Source: JAZKID01 sp965247525
Lineage (GTDB): Bacteria > Pseudomonadota > Alphaproteobacteria > Rhizobiales > UBA4765
Length of the DNA stretch: 64,000 bases
Assembly: GCA_965247525.1 (NCBI GenBank)
Contig: OZ252015.1
Span: 1,426,001 to 1,490,000 of the forward strand
Direction of reading: 5' to 3'
Shown: one piece after another, positions 56,401-64,000 of the stretch
How positions within the stretch are numbered: position 1 is the stretch's first letter
Layout: each line of letters opens with the position of its first letter
The notes under the pieces: generated by a model
Database searches by the model: none
Seen by the model: the letters and a program-made list of their open reading frames with translations, nothing else
Told to the model about the DNA's origin: nothing
Program-made: the position numbers and the translations under genes

Positions 56401-59400
56401 GCGACGTTCCTGCTGAAAGAACCGCGCCATTTGGAACGCCTGATACGATGACAGACAAGGTTTCCGAGCCATCAGTGTCAACCAATGCGGCATTGATGTT
56501 GAGCGCGATGGCGCTGTCTTCATTTCCGGAAAGAGCAGGCGCAACAAAAAGGGCGGGTGTGGTTGCAACGCCTGCAATGGTAATGGTGAGATCGGCTGCG
56601 GCGCTGGCATGCATGCCATTTTCGCTTGAAATGGCCTGCACATTTAAATTCACTGTGCCGCTGAAATGCGGCGGCGGTGTCAGTGTCAAATTTGCAAGAT
56701 CCTGCGATGCCAGCGTCCATGTGCCGTCATTATTGTTGTGTCCAGCTGACAAAATAGCGCCCGCAGGCACGCCGCTGACGACGACGCTGAGCGTTTCCGA
56801 GCCATCCGTATCGGCAAGCGCGGCCGTAATTGAAAGCGCAATGGACGTGTCTTCATTGCCGCTGGCAAGCGCCGTGATACTGAGTTGCGGTGTGGAGGCA
56901 ATGCCTTCGACATGGATTTGCGCATCGGCGCTGCTTGATAATGTGTCGCCGTTATAGGTTGAAACGGCTGTCAGGTGCAGGGTGAAATCACCGCTGTCAT
57001 GTTCGGACAAGAGAAGCGAGAGACCGCTTAGCGCGTCTGCATTGATGCTCCAGCGCCCGTCGTCAAGCCGGAGGCCTGCTGACAGTGTTGCGCCTTCGGG
57101 CACGCCGGAGGCAAAAATCTGCGTGCTGGCGAACTCGGATGCGGTAAGCGAAATCTCAAGCTGTATCGGCGCGCCTTCCGCTCCGTCATGGCGTTGAAAC
57201 GAGATTTGCGGACGCGTCAAAGTGTGCGCACCGCCGCTGCCTGATCCAGTGTCGCTACCCGATCCTGTGTCGCCGCTTCCGCCACCGCCGGTGTCTCCAC
57301 CGCCTGTGCCGCCGCCTGTGTCTCCATCACCAGTGTCGCCAGTTCCACCGTCGCCTGTGTCGCCACTTTCGCCAGTTCCGCCGCTGCCCGTGTCACTACC
57401 GCCGGAATTTCCACCGTCGCCGGTGTCACCAGTGTCTCCGCTGCCCGTATCGCCGCCACCAGCTCCGCCGTCGCCAGTTCCGCCGCCGCCCGTGTCGCCT
57501 GTATCTCCACCACCGCCGGTATCTCCGCCACCGCCGGTATATCCGCCAGACTCTCCGCTGCCCGTGTCACCGCCATCAGTTCCACCGCCGCCGGTGTCAC
57601 CGCCAGAATCTCCGCTGCCAGTATCGCCGGCGTCATCGTCGCCGGAATTTCCACCATCGCCGGTATCACCACCCGATCCAGTGTCACCGCCGGAATTTCC
57701 ACCACCGCCGGTGTCACCGCCATCGCCCGTGTCGCCGCCGGAATTTCCATCATCACCACTGTCGCCAGTTCCACCGTCGCCTGTGTCTCCGTTTCCGCCA
57801 TCGCCGGTATCTCCACCTGATCCAGTGTCACCGCCGGAATTTCCACCGTCGCCGGTGTCACCGCTGCCTGTATCGCCAGTTCCGCCGTCGCCGGTGTCAT
57901 CACCCGATCCAGTATCGCCGCCACCTGTGTCGCCATTATCTCCACCACCAGTGTCGCCATAATCTCCACCACCGCCGGTATCACCACCGGATCCTGTATC
58001 GCCGGTGTCCTCGTCGCTGGAATTCCCATCATCGCCGCTGTCGCCGCCACCAGTTCCGCCGTCGCCGGTGTCACCGCCATCGCCATTGTCTCCGCTGCCC
58101 GTGTCACCACCGCCGGAATTTCCACTATCGCCGGAGTCACCGCTGCCTGTATCGCCAGTTCCGCCGCCGCCCGTGTCACCGCCATCAGTTCCACCGCCGC
58201 CGGTATCACCACCGCCGGAATTTCCACCGTCGCCGGTGTCACCGCCAGAATCTCCGCTGCCAGTATCGCCGGCGTCATCGTCGCCGGAATTTCCACCATC
58301 GCCGGTATCACCACCCGATCCAGTGTCACCGCCGGAATTTCCACCGTCGCCGGTATCGCCGCCACCAGTTCCACCACCGCCAGTATCACCACCCGATCCT
58401 GTATCGCCGGTGTCCCCACTTCCGCCGCCTGATCCAGTATCACCATCACCCGTGCCGCCGCCGCCCATGTCGCCATTATCTCCACCAGCGCTGGTATCAC
58501 CACCCGATTCAGTGTCGCCGCCGGAATTTCCACCGTCGCCGGTGTCACCGCCGTCGCCGGAATTTTCATCATCACCACTGTCACCGCCACCAGTTCCACC
58601 GCCGCCGGAATTTCCATCATCACCGCTGTCGTCGCCACCAGTTCCACCACCGCCAGTATCACCACCTGATCCTGTATCGCCGGTGTCACCATTTCCATTG
58701 TCGCCGGTGTCACCGCCAGAATATCCGTCGCCAGAATCTCCGCTTCCGCCATCGCCGGTATCTCCACCACCAGCGTCGCCAGTTCCCCCACCGCCCGTGT
58801 CGCCGTCGCCCGTGTTGCCAGTGTCTCCACTGCCCGTGTCACCTCCACCGGTTCCACCACCGCCGGAATTTCCATCATCGCCGCTGTCACTGCCGGAATT
58901 TCCACCGTCGCCGGTGTCCCCACTTCCGCCGCCTGATCCAGTATCGTCATCACCCGTGCCGCCGCCGCCCGTGTCGCCTGTATCCCCACCACCGCTGGTG
59001 TCACCACCCGATCCAGTATCGCCGGTGTCCCCACTTCCGCCGCCTGATCCAGTATCGTCATCACCCGTGCCGCCGCCGGTGTCGCCGCTCGATCCTGTGT
59101 CACCAGTCCCACCACCGCCGGTGTTTTCGACAGAATCTCCGCTGCCCGTATCGCCGCCACTGCTTCCGTCACCGCCGGAATTTCCATGACCGCTGTCGCC
59201 GCCGCTTGCGCTGTTATGTCCTGCCGCATGCCCGCCCGATGCGGCGCCTGTGCTTGTGCGGGTCGGTGCTGCGTCGGTCACACGCGATGACGCGGCGGCA
59301 ACGTGCGTTGACAGCGCCAAAAAACCTTGCGGCGCGGCATCGGTGTTGAGATGCGTGCTGGTTCCAACATAAAAACGGTCGCCGCCGCTTTGCGCGCTGC

Positions 59401-59719
59401 CCTCAAGCACAGGCGTTTGATTTGCAGCGATCACAGCGCCGTGTGCGATGGCGCTTATCAGCCCCTGCGCTGGCGTGTCGGGCAGTGGGGCAATCACGGG
59501 CGCATGGACAGGCGCGCCAGCAGAGGGCGTCAGCGGGGCATGCGGCAAGGCCGCTGGCGGATTGTGCGCGCCATAGACAACAAGGCTTTGCGCGCGCGCA
59601 TTTTCAAGGCTGGCCGATGCGGTAATGATGCCCTGATGCAATCTGGCGCGGCGCAGAACATGCGGCGTGCTGGCGCGTTTGCGCTTAAAGAGCGCGCGAA
59701 AAAAATGTGAACCCAGCAT
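53435..59719 (-). CDS. Giant repeat-rich surface/adhesin candidate (about 2,094 aa)
   Basis: A basic start (GSHFFRALFKRKRAST) and Ala/Pro-rich N-terminus of about 170 residues come first. About 650 residues then consist of Gly, Asp, Ser, Thr and Asn only (patterns such as GDTGSGGDTGGGGTGD, occupying 57,235-59,205). The rest is eleven repeats of about 100 residues, each with SGNEDSAI, DTDGSETLSV, SGVP-GA-LSAG, DGTWTL, TPP and SGxFxLxVTATSSENG, a calcium-binding cadherin/VCBS-like fold. No RTX nonapeptides are visible and the C-terminus ends abruptly (EFAHAFPLS). The start is uncertain (TTG 59743 or ATG 59719). The next gene is an outer-membrane channel, so export is possible but not shown. Confidence 0.75.
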   Translation of the reverse strand: MLGSHFFRALFKRKRASTPHVLRRARLHQGIITASASLENARAQSLVVYGAHNPPAALPHAPLTPSAGAPVHAPVIAPLPDTPAQGLISAIAHGAVIAANQTPVLEGSAQSGGDRFYVGTSTHLNTDAAPQGFLALSTHVAAASSRVTDAAPTRTSTGAASGGHAAGHNSASGGDSGHGNSGGDGSSGGDTGSGDSVENTGGGGTGDTGSSGDTGGGTGDDDTGSGGGSGDTGDTGSGGDTSGGGDTGDTGGGGTGDDDTGSGGGSGDTGDGGNSGSDSGDDGNSGGGGTGGGDTGSGDTGNTGDGDTGGGGTGDAGGGDTGDGGSGDSGDGYSGGDTGDNGNGDTGDTGSGGDTGGGGTGGDDSGDDGNSGGGGTGGGDSGDDENSGDGGDTGDGGNSGGDTESGGDTSAGGDNGDMGGGGTGDGDTGSGGGSGDTGDTGSGGDTGGGGTGGGDTGDGGNSGGDTGSGGDTGDGGNSGDDDAGDTGSGDSGGDTGDGGNSGGGDTGGGGTDGGDTGGGGTGDTGSGDSGDSGNSGGGDTGSGDNGDGGDTGDGGTGGGDSGDDGNSSDEDTGDTGSGGDTGGGGDYGDTGGGDNGDTGGGDTGSGDDTGDGGTGDTGSGDTGDGGNSGGDTGSGGDTGDGGNGDTGDGGTGDSGDDGNSGGDTGDGGDTGGGGNSGGDTGSGGDTGDGGNSGDDDAGDTGSGDSGGDTGGGGTDGGDTGSGESGGYTGGGGDTGGGGDTGDTGGGGTGDGGAGGGDTGSGDTGDTGDGGNSGGSDTGSGGTGESGDTGDGGTGDTGDGDTGGGTGGGDTGGGGSGDTGSGSDTGSGSGGAHTLTRPQISFQRHDGAEGAPIQLEISLTASEFASTQIFASGVPEGATLSAGLRLDDGRWSINADALSGLSLLLSEHDSGDFTLHLTAVSTYNGDTLSSSADAQIHVEGIASTPQLSITALASGNEDTSIALSITAALADTDGSETLSVVVSGVPAGAILSAGHNNNDGTWTLASQDLANLTLTPPPHFSGTVNLNVQAISSENGMHASAAADLTITIAGVATTPALFVAPALSGNEDSAIALNINAALVDTDGSETLSVIVSGVPNGAVLSAGTSLGNGVWSLMPQQLAGLSLTPPLNFSGNFSLNVTATSLENGTTATTTLTQTLTVSGIADAPALTVAAAAGNEDSAIAFNINAALVDTDGSETLSVTVSGMPTGSVLSAGHYNGDGTWTLGASQLANLTLTPPPNASGAFTLQVTATSSENGTTASTTLALPVLVRGVADAPALTVAAAAGNEDSAIALNITVAPNDTDGSETISIDIGGVPDGARLSAGLYQGNGHWSLTQAQLTGLTLTPPANLAGAFTLNVTAVSSERDGSSAAVSAPLAFVVVPQADAPSLNLSAAKGFEDSAISLNIAAALTDLDGSETVSVTISGVPSGASLSAGTPLGNGVWNVTSAQLANLKITPPANSDTDFNLQVTATSHDGVSTASQSATLNVSVVAQADVPTVSASNASGAINTAVNVTLGGSVTDTDGSESLTYQISGVPDGFALTKGLNNGDNTWTLTPAQLSGLQLVSPYNFEGRVTLKAVAVAHDGDDSTARSASTDFTIGVGNAGLGVQINLGAGLGLAGIGAGVAAGATVNSGTLLGLSGLVVREDTSMPLTDASALLSLSANITQLTFTGLPSTASLSAGVRNSDGSYTVLPSQLNGLTLFSAPNSDQDFTLSISARTVVPIIGTVATVQLATTVVHVLGVADTPTLSVSSASGIEDNGAIAITVSGALTDTDGSETLSYLVKGLPAGFLPTVGIDNGNGTWSVSAAQISSLAIKPPANYAGDANFTIVAVSTEREGDSTLVQASGTIHVDARGDAPLIATTAISGIEGQNIPLHFGVMLADTDGSEQISTLTLSGLPQGATLLNATDNHNGTWSIAPANIDAVQLVAPAHWSGDANLTLSATARESSNGSTATGAQQIALHVDARADAPLASASNSSGVAGERIALHASASLVDTDGSERLSAVISGVGTHATLTAGLHNSDGSWTLTAAELATVSLVTDTTSVGDWHLSLDAHAFEQSNGAHALTHIDFTVHVDAAPSGAEFAHAFPLS

Positions 59720-59865
59720 GAACGCGGCCTGAACGCAAAACAAAAACCAGCGTCCACTGTAAACTTTGAGATTTTAAGAGAGGTTGACGGCGGCATGAAA
59801 ACGCCATCCGCTTCATTCCTTACGTAAAACTACGTAGGCGAACTCCACCACTGTTTGGGCCGCAC

Positions 59866-60864
59866 TTATTCCAGTGTCACGCGCTCATCGAAAATGCGTT
59901 TGGCAATGGCGTTGAGGCGGCTGGTATCCCGCGGATCGCTGACGCGCATGTCGGGCACGGCAGCCAGTGTACCATTGGTATATTGGCCAACGCGAAAACG
60001 AAACATATAAGCGTTTTCCATGCCCATGCGCAGGTCGGTAAGAAACAGATCGTTCTGCGCGTGCGTCACGCTGAACAGGCCGTGCGTGTTCTCAACCAGC
60101 CGTTGCACGGCGTAGGCGTCTTTGATGGGGGCCAACAGATCCGGCGCTGTCGGGAACACTGAAAAGCGCACGGGCTGCGTGTCGGCCAGAAGCGAGCGGT
60201 AGCCAATATAATAATTTTTATCGGTGACGGCGATGACGCGCCACAACACGGTGTTGAACGGGGCGGGGGTTGCTTTTAACGCGAGCGGCGCGATGTTTTG
60301 CGCGCTTAAAGCTTCGCGCGCGGCGGCCTCGGCTTTGTGCTGCGCCACCAGCGACCAGACCAGATAGCACGCGCCAATCAACAGCCCGGCGCGGTTTAGT
60401 TTTTGCCCATAATCGCTGCGCAGGATCAGCGCGGCGGCAACACCCACCAGAACAGGCACGGTGAAAAACGGGTCGATGATGAAAAGACTGCCCCACGCGA
60501 TTGAGAGCGGAAACGGCCACAGCGCGTGCGTGCCGTAAATGGTAAAACAGTCAAGCAATGTGTGCAAAAACAGCGACAAAACAAACAGCGCATGCCAGCG
60601 TCCGTTCTTCGCGTCGATGAATGCGAACAGTTTGGCCGCGAGGAAGACCAGGAGCGGCGCGGCAACGGCCTGCACCAGAACGGAATGGCTAAAGCCGCGA
60701 TGTTCTGTCATGCGCGCCACATCGGAAAGATGCGGAATAAAAATATCGAGATCGGGCAGGGTCGAGACCACCGCACCGACAAGGCTAGCTTTCCATATTT
60801 TGCTTTTCGGAAACAGCGTCTGCCCCAAAGCGGCGCCGATGATGATGTGGGTGAGACTGTCCAT
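59866..60864 (-). CDS. DUF457/YdjM-like membrane protein
   Basis: This is a 332-residue inner-membrane protein. The N-terminus MDSLTHIIIGAALGQTLFP and HRGFSHS with LHTLLDCFTIYGT are the histidine-rich hallmarks of the DUF457 (YdjM-type) metal-dependent hydrolase-like family. About four membrane segments occupy the first half, and a soluble domain follows. The role of the family is unclear. A fragment that looks like the start of a second copy lies upstream at 61105-61136. Confidence 0.82.
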   Translation of the reverse strand: MDSLTHIIIGAALGQTLFPKSKIWKASLVGAVVSTLPDLDIFIPHLSDVARMTEHRGFSHSVLVQAVAAPLLVFLAAKLFAFIDAKNGRWHALFVLSLFLHTLLDCFTIYGTHALWPFPLSIAWGSLFIIDPFFTVPVLVGVAAALILRSDYGQKLNRAGLLIGACYLVWSLVAQHKAEAAAREALSAQNIAPLALKATPAPFNTVLWRVIAVTDKNYYIGYRSLLADTQPVRFSVFPTAPDLLAPIKDAYAVQRLVENTHGLFSVTHAQNDLFLTDLRMGMENAYMFRFRVGQYTNGTLAAVPDMRVSDPRDTSRLNAIAKRIFDERVTLE

Positions 60865-60879
60865 TGCATGGGTCTACAA

Positions 60880-61015
60880 CGTCATTGCGAGGAGCGCTAG
60901 CGATGAAGCAATCCAGCTTCACTCCCTTTATTTTAAATTATAAAGCTGGATTGCTTCGGGTCACATTGCATTGCGCCATTCGGCTGGCGCCTCGGGCGCG
61001 ACCCTCGCAATGACG
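60880..61015. repeat. Palindromic element, CGTCATTGCG family (copy 2)
   Basis: Terminal inverted repeats CGTCATTGCGAGG and CCTCGCAATGACG are perfect over 13 bp. Inside are GAAGCAATCCAGCTT and AAGCTGGATTGCTTC (15 bp). The length is about 136 bases, and it resembles a small MITE-like or REP-like element. It abuts the DUF457-like gene. Confidence 0.85.
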
Positions 61016-61104
61016 GATTAAGTTTATCAGCCTATGTCTGCGAAAGCAGACATCCGTACCACTCTTTACCTTGACCTTCTCCTGCAAAGAGAATGGGAAC
61101 TCTT

Positions 61105-61136
61105 GCGCCGATGATGATGTGGATAAAGTTCTCCAT
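61105..61136 (-). pseudogene. Fragment matching the start of the DUF457-like gene
   Basis: Read on the minus strand it encodes MENFIHIIIGA, close to MDSLTHIIIGA of the neighbouring gene, and then departs from it. It looks like the remains of a second copy interrupted by repeat sequence. No ribosome site and no continuing frame are visible. Confidence 0.5.
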
Positions 61137-61223
61137 CTGCTCTGCATGCCATTGCGAGTGCACAATATGCGCGAAGCACTCTGACGCGCGGGTTTTTTTT
61201 GAAAAAGCAGCCATCTTGGCTGT

Positions 61224-61311
61224 CGTCATTGCGGGCGGAGCGAAGCAATCGCTTCTACCAAAGCGCCAATCTTTTCATCGTCATTGCGAGCGGAGCGAAG
61301 CAATCCAGCTT
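61224..61311 (+). repeat. Half copies of the CGTCATTGCG palindromic element
   Basis: CGTCATTGCG with AGCGAAGCAATC occurs at 61224-61250 and again at 61279-61311 (…GAAGCAATCCAGCTT), without matching right arms. The 61016-61365 stretch otherwise holds no gene. Confidence 0.75.
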
Positions 61312-61365
61312 GCCAGCCTTGGCTAAAGCACAAAATGAAATCTATACTATTTGGTTTGTTTATAA

Positions 61366-61692
61366 TCAGAAAAGAGATGTTTTTTTAATACGTCGACGTA
61401 TCAGAGCATCAGAAATATCTGATATTTTAATGATCGCATAAAACCAGATAAGTGCGAATAGGAATGCTGCTAAGCTTAAAGGTAGTTCAGTCAGCCAAGT
61501 GATTATTTTGTTAATTCCTACCCAATCAGTGCTAAAATTACTTTGGACGCCACTATTATTAAGGCTGTCTGCAATACTCACTTCACGCCAGAAGCCCATT
61601 TTTAGCCAATTATATATTTGCTGAATTATAATCATAGGTGCAACAATCAGGGGGAAGGCGGCTACAAGAATTGTAGATTTAGTTTTGTCCAT
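61366..61692 (-). CDS. Hypothetical two-segment membrane protein
   Basis: The 108-residue product has an N-terminal hydrophobic segment (about 8-27, ILVAAFPLIVAPMIIIQQ) and a second near 68-90 (PLSLAAFLFALIWFYAIIK), ending in a basic tail. GAGG lies eight bases before the ATG. The A+T-rich composition differs from the adjacent genes. No family is recognised. It lies 26 bases after the stop of the next hypothetical gene. Confidence 0.55.
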   Translation of the reverse strand: MDKTKSTILVAAFPLIVAPMIIIQQIYNWLKMGFWREVSIADSLNNSGVQSNFSTDWVGINKIITWLTELPLSLAAFLFALIWFYAIIKISDISDALIRRRIKKTSLF

Positions 61693-61718
61693 CTTTTGAT
61701 CCTCGTTTAAGCAGCATA

Positions 61719-62339
61719 CTAGAACAGTCTATCAGATGTATTTTGCCCTTTTTGAGAACTTTCATCAACTAGTTCATTCGCAAACCTTTCTGCTACTTTT
61801 AAATACTCCTTTTGGTTTCGGATAGCGTTTAATGCTGATAACTTTGAAACCGTTTGCCCCGCCGGAGTAAAATTATCCATTATCATTTTAGAAAAAACAT
61901 GAAGCTTACTTCCATCATCTTGCGGGAATTTATCACCAAAAAAATGGATGAACCAAAGCTGTAATATTTGCATAGTAATAGTAAGTTCTGCATGTAGGCT
62001 ATAATCTATTGTAACAAAAAATAATAAGGTATGATCCTCCCTATAATCAAAATGCAAACGCGCGCCTGGATCACGTTCCGCATGCTTAAAGAAATTCCAA
62101 GACTTGTGAAGAGTTTCCATTATTTGCTTGCCGCTAAATTGCGGGAACTCAGAAAAAAACATTTCTCTAGAAGTTTCATCGTCGACTTTTTTTGGAAGGT
62201 CTTTCAATATCCCCCATGCGCTCATAAGAAGAGTGTGTATCGAAACTGGATCTTTATTTTCAAAAAATAATTCAATGCTTGTTTCTAATTGATGTCGTGT
62301 AGCATCAATCTTAGAAAGTTCGATTATTCCTTCGGTCAT
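61719..62339 (-). CDS. Hypothetical helical protein
   Basis: The 206-residue product is acidic and mainly helical. A distinctive stretch is LHKSWNFFKHAERDPGA, a motif seen in several uncharacterised bacterial proteins, and the C-terminus ends SSQKGQNTSDRLF. The function is unknown. The ATG 62337-62339 comes four bases after the ligase stop. Composition is richer in A+T than the ligase. Confidence 0.55.
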   Translation of the reverse strand: MTEGIIELSKIDATRHQLETSIELFFENKDPVSIHTLLMSAWGILKDLPKKVDDETSREMFFSEFPQFSGKQIMETLHKSWNFFKHAERDPGARLHFDYREDHTLLFFVTIDYSLHAELTITMQILQLWFIHFFGDKFPQDDGSKLHVFSKMIMDNFTPAGQTVSKLSALNAIRNQKEYLKVAERFANELVDESSQKGQNTSDRLF

Positions 62340-62343
62340 CGTA

Positions 62344-63969
62344 TCAACTCGCAATCATCTTCCTCAAATTCTCAACCGTGTCCGCCTCATTGGCGGGTTT
62401 GTCCCAGCGGATGCGAGCGATGCGCGGGAAGCGCATGGCGACGCCAGACTTGTGCCGCGCCGATTTAAAAATTCCATCGAACTCCAGCTCGAACACCATG
62501 TCGGGTTTGACCGTGCGCACGGGGCCAAAGCGCGCCAGCGTGTTATTGCGCACGAACTTGTCGATCTTGAGCAGCTCTTCATCGGTATAGCCGGAATAGG
62601 CCTTGCCGACCGGCACAAGCACGCGCTTGCCCTCATCATCTACGTCCCATGCGCCGAATGTGTAGTCGGAATAATAGGAGCTGCGCTTGCCGTGGCCGCG
62701 CTGCGCATAAATCAGCACCACATCAACGGTGAGCGGGTCGCGCTTCCATTTCCACCAATGGCCCTTGGCGCGCCCGGCAAGATAGGCGCTGTCTTTGCGC
62801 TTCAGCATATAGCCTTCGGTTTGCAGCAGGTCATCGCGCTCGCGCAGGATTTTTTGCGTTTCGCCCAGTTCCTCGACGGAGGAAAACTCGACAAGTGTGG
62901 AGACATCAAGGCGCGGGCTTTGATGCAAAGCCGCAAATTGCTCCAGCCGTGCGCGCCTCTGCATGAAGGTGAGGGGGCGCAGGTCTTCTGCCGCGTCGAA
63001 CAAAATGTCGTAGAGGCGCACATGCACGGGATAGTCTTTCAGCATCGCCGGTGTCACGGTTTTGCGGTTGAGCCGTTGCTGCAGATCATTGAACGGCGCG
63101 ACCTTGCCGTCTTTCATGACCAGCAGTTCGCCGTCGAGCACGCCATTGATATTGAGATGTTGCAACAGGTCGGGGAAAGCGGCGCTGATGTCCTCGCCCG
63201 AGCGCGAGAAAAGCTTGACATCCTCACCCGTGCCGGAGAGCTGCACGCGAATGCCATCCCATTTCCATTCGGCGGCATAGGTCTCGGGCGTGATCTGCGC
63301 CATGTCGCCGGCCTCCAGCGGGTTGGCAAGCATCAGGGAGCGAAACAGGATAGCGTTCGACGCGTCCGGCCTGTCGCCGCGCTTGTCGATCCAGTTGAAC
63401 AGCTCGGTGTAAGGCGGCGTCAGCCCGTGCCACAGCTCTTCGATGTCGTCGATGCTGACATGGTCGCTTAAATTGGCGACAGCGGTTTTTGCCAGTTTTT
63501 CAGAAAGGCCGATGCGCAGGTTTCCGGTGATAAGTTTCATCAGCGCCCAGCGCTGTGTCTCATTGCCGCAGTCCAGCCAGTGCTGAATGGATTTTAAAAC
63601 ATCGAGTTTTGGCGCGCTGGTGAGAATTTCGACGATAGTGGTCAGCGATGGCAGATCGCCTTCGGCCTGACTTGGCTCCGTGTGGCTCGGCCCGGCCTGG
63701 CTCGGCCACATCAGCGCGATGGTTTCGGCCAGATCACCGACATAGTCATAGGAAATTTCAAACAGGGTCGGGTCAACGCGCGCCAGCAGAATATCGCGCA
63801 GGGCCGCGGATTTCACCGTCTTCATGGTGAGATGCGAGGTGAGCGCCGCCAGCGCATAGCCCCTGTCGGGGTCGGGCGTGGTGCGCAAATACTGCGTCAG
63901 CAATTCCAGCTTGCGGTTGCGCGCAGGCGTCAGCACCAGCTTGTAGAGAAGGTCGGCAAAGGCTTTCAT
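62344..63969 (-). CDS. ATP-dependent DNA ligase
   Basis: The 541-residue ligase has an N-terminal helical DNA-binding region, the adenylation site EWKWDGIRVQ with nucleophile Lys, motifs LDGELLV, FNDLQQRLNRK, YMLKRKDSAYL and WWKWKRDPLTVD, and an OB-fold C-terminus. It belongs to the bacterial ATP-ligase group that travels with an exonuclease, a Lhr-type helicase and a phosphoesterase in a DNA-repair cluster. The start is ATG 63967-63969, overlapping an upstream stop. Confidence 0.93.
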   Translation of the reverse strand: MKAFADLLYKLVLTPARNRKLELLTQYLRTTPDPDRGYALAALTSHLTMKTVKSAALRDILLARVDPTLFEISYDYVGDLAETIALMWPSQAGPSHTEPSQAEGDLPSLTTIVEILTSAPKLDVLKSIQHWLDCGNETQRWALMKLITGNLRIGLSEKLAKTAVANLSDHVSIDDIEELWHGLTPPYTELFNWIDKRGDRPDASNAILFRSLMLANPLEAGDMAQITPETYAAEWKWDGIRVQLSGTGEDVKLFSRSGEDISAAFPDLLQHLNINGVLDGELLVMKDGKVAPFNDLQQRLNRKTVTPAMLKDYPVHVRLYDILFDAAEDLRPLTFMQRRARLEQFAALHQSPRLDVSTLVEFSSVEELGETQKILRERDDLLQTEGYMLKRKDSAYLAGRAKGHWWKWKRDPLTVDVVLIYAQRGHGKRSSYYSDYTFGAWDVDDEGKRVLVPVGKAYSGYTDEELLKIDKFVRNNTLARFGPVRTVKPDMVFELEFDGIFKSARHKSGVAMRFPRIARIRWDKPANEADTVENLRKMIAS

Positions 63970-64000
63970 TCCCCGTCCTCCCCGCCCGAGCCCGTCTCGC
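63966..64000 (-). CDS. C-terminal end of an upstream gene (cut by the window edge)
   Basis: The frame …GSGGEDGE followed by TGA (63966-63968) overlaps the ligase start as ATGA. In related clusters the gene here is a metallo-beta-lactamase-fold exonuclease. Only eleven codons are visible, so identity is inferred from context. Confidence 0.35.
   Translation of the reverse strand, partial: ETGSGGEDGE

Noticed and set aside
57217..59229. Long open frames on both strands and in a second minus-strand frame across the Gly/Asp/Ser/Thr-rich region
   Set aside because: The repetitive GGN-GAY-ACN sequence lacks stop codons in several frames; the products are Pro/Val/Ser or Ala/Val/Ile repeats. Only the frame joined to the cadherin-like repeats is kept.
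62452..63471. 339-codon plus-strand frame within the ligase
   Set aside because: It lies opposite ligase motifs and is a shadow frame.

Overview
The window reads as one contiguous piece of an alphaproteobacterial chromosome. The evidence is gene order and content: lptC-lptA-lptB-rpoN; a block of chvI, chvG, hprK, a mannose-family EIIA and HPr beside pckA; an FzlA/GST-like gene next to queG; and a polyhydroxybutyrate turnover set (bdhA, a patatin-like gene, phaZ). Genus cannot be fixed from the sequence. Most genes are housekeeping. Accessory stretches lie at about 43.6-45.3 kb, 47.7-49.3 kb and 53.4-62.3 kb.

Layout. 0-4.4 kb (minus): rpoN (last ~20 codons beyond the edge), the Lpt lipopolysaccharide-export genes and a stand-alone RNase D. 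4.5-6.7 kb (plus): an LtaS/OpgB-like phosphoglycerol transferase coupled to dgkA. 6.7-9.2 kb (minus): an acetyltransferase, a TerB-like protein, a ZIP transporter, a 95-bp tandem repeat and tRNA-Leu(CAG). 9.4-14.4 kb: an NDUFA9-like protein, FzlA-like GST, queG, a hydrolase and an O-antigen-ligase-like protein. 14.5-21.5 kb: infC with an AUU start, rpmI-rplT, pheST and ispA, convergent with ispG. 22.8-26.3 kb: bdhA, patatin-like protein and an MHS-type transporter. 26.3-28.2 kb: lepA.

28.7-37.2 kb is the most interesting part. HPr, EIIA-Man, short HprK, ChvG and ChvI lie beside pckA, as in many alphaproteobacteria. Between chvI and chvG sits an 882-residue protein that aligns along its length with bacterial PEP carboxylase but has a rewritten active-site loop. 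A PEP-carboxylase-like protein thus lies inside a locus built around PEP: PEP-dependent phosphotransfer, PEPCK and the two-component system. A sensing or altered catalytic role is inference.

37.2-47.4 kb: hypothetical genes, dut, an Rrf2 regulator with a palindrome before cysK, a class A penicillin-binding protein whose 3' end carries and is followed by repeats, an unknown two-anchor protein, a YgjP-like metallopeptidase and phaZ. 47.6-49.2 kb: tRNA-Arg(CCG) overlapped at its 3' end by a 21-bp-arm perfect palindrome, a 24-residue membrane microprotein, a Flp pilin and a TadG-like protein. 49.3-53.4 kb: a photolyase operon and a NodT-type outer-membrane channel. 53.4-59.7 kb: a ~2,100-residue surface-protein candidate with ~650 residues of Gly/Asp/Ser/Thr sequence and eleven ~100-residue repeats. 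59.9-64 kb: a DUF457-like membrane protein, palindromic repeats, two A+T-richer hypothetical genes and an ATP-dependent DNA ligase.
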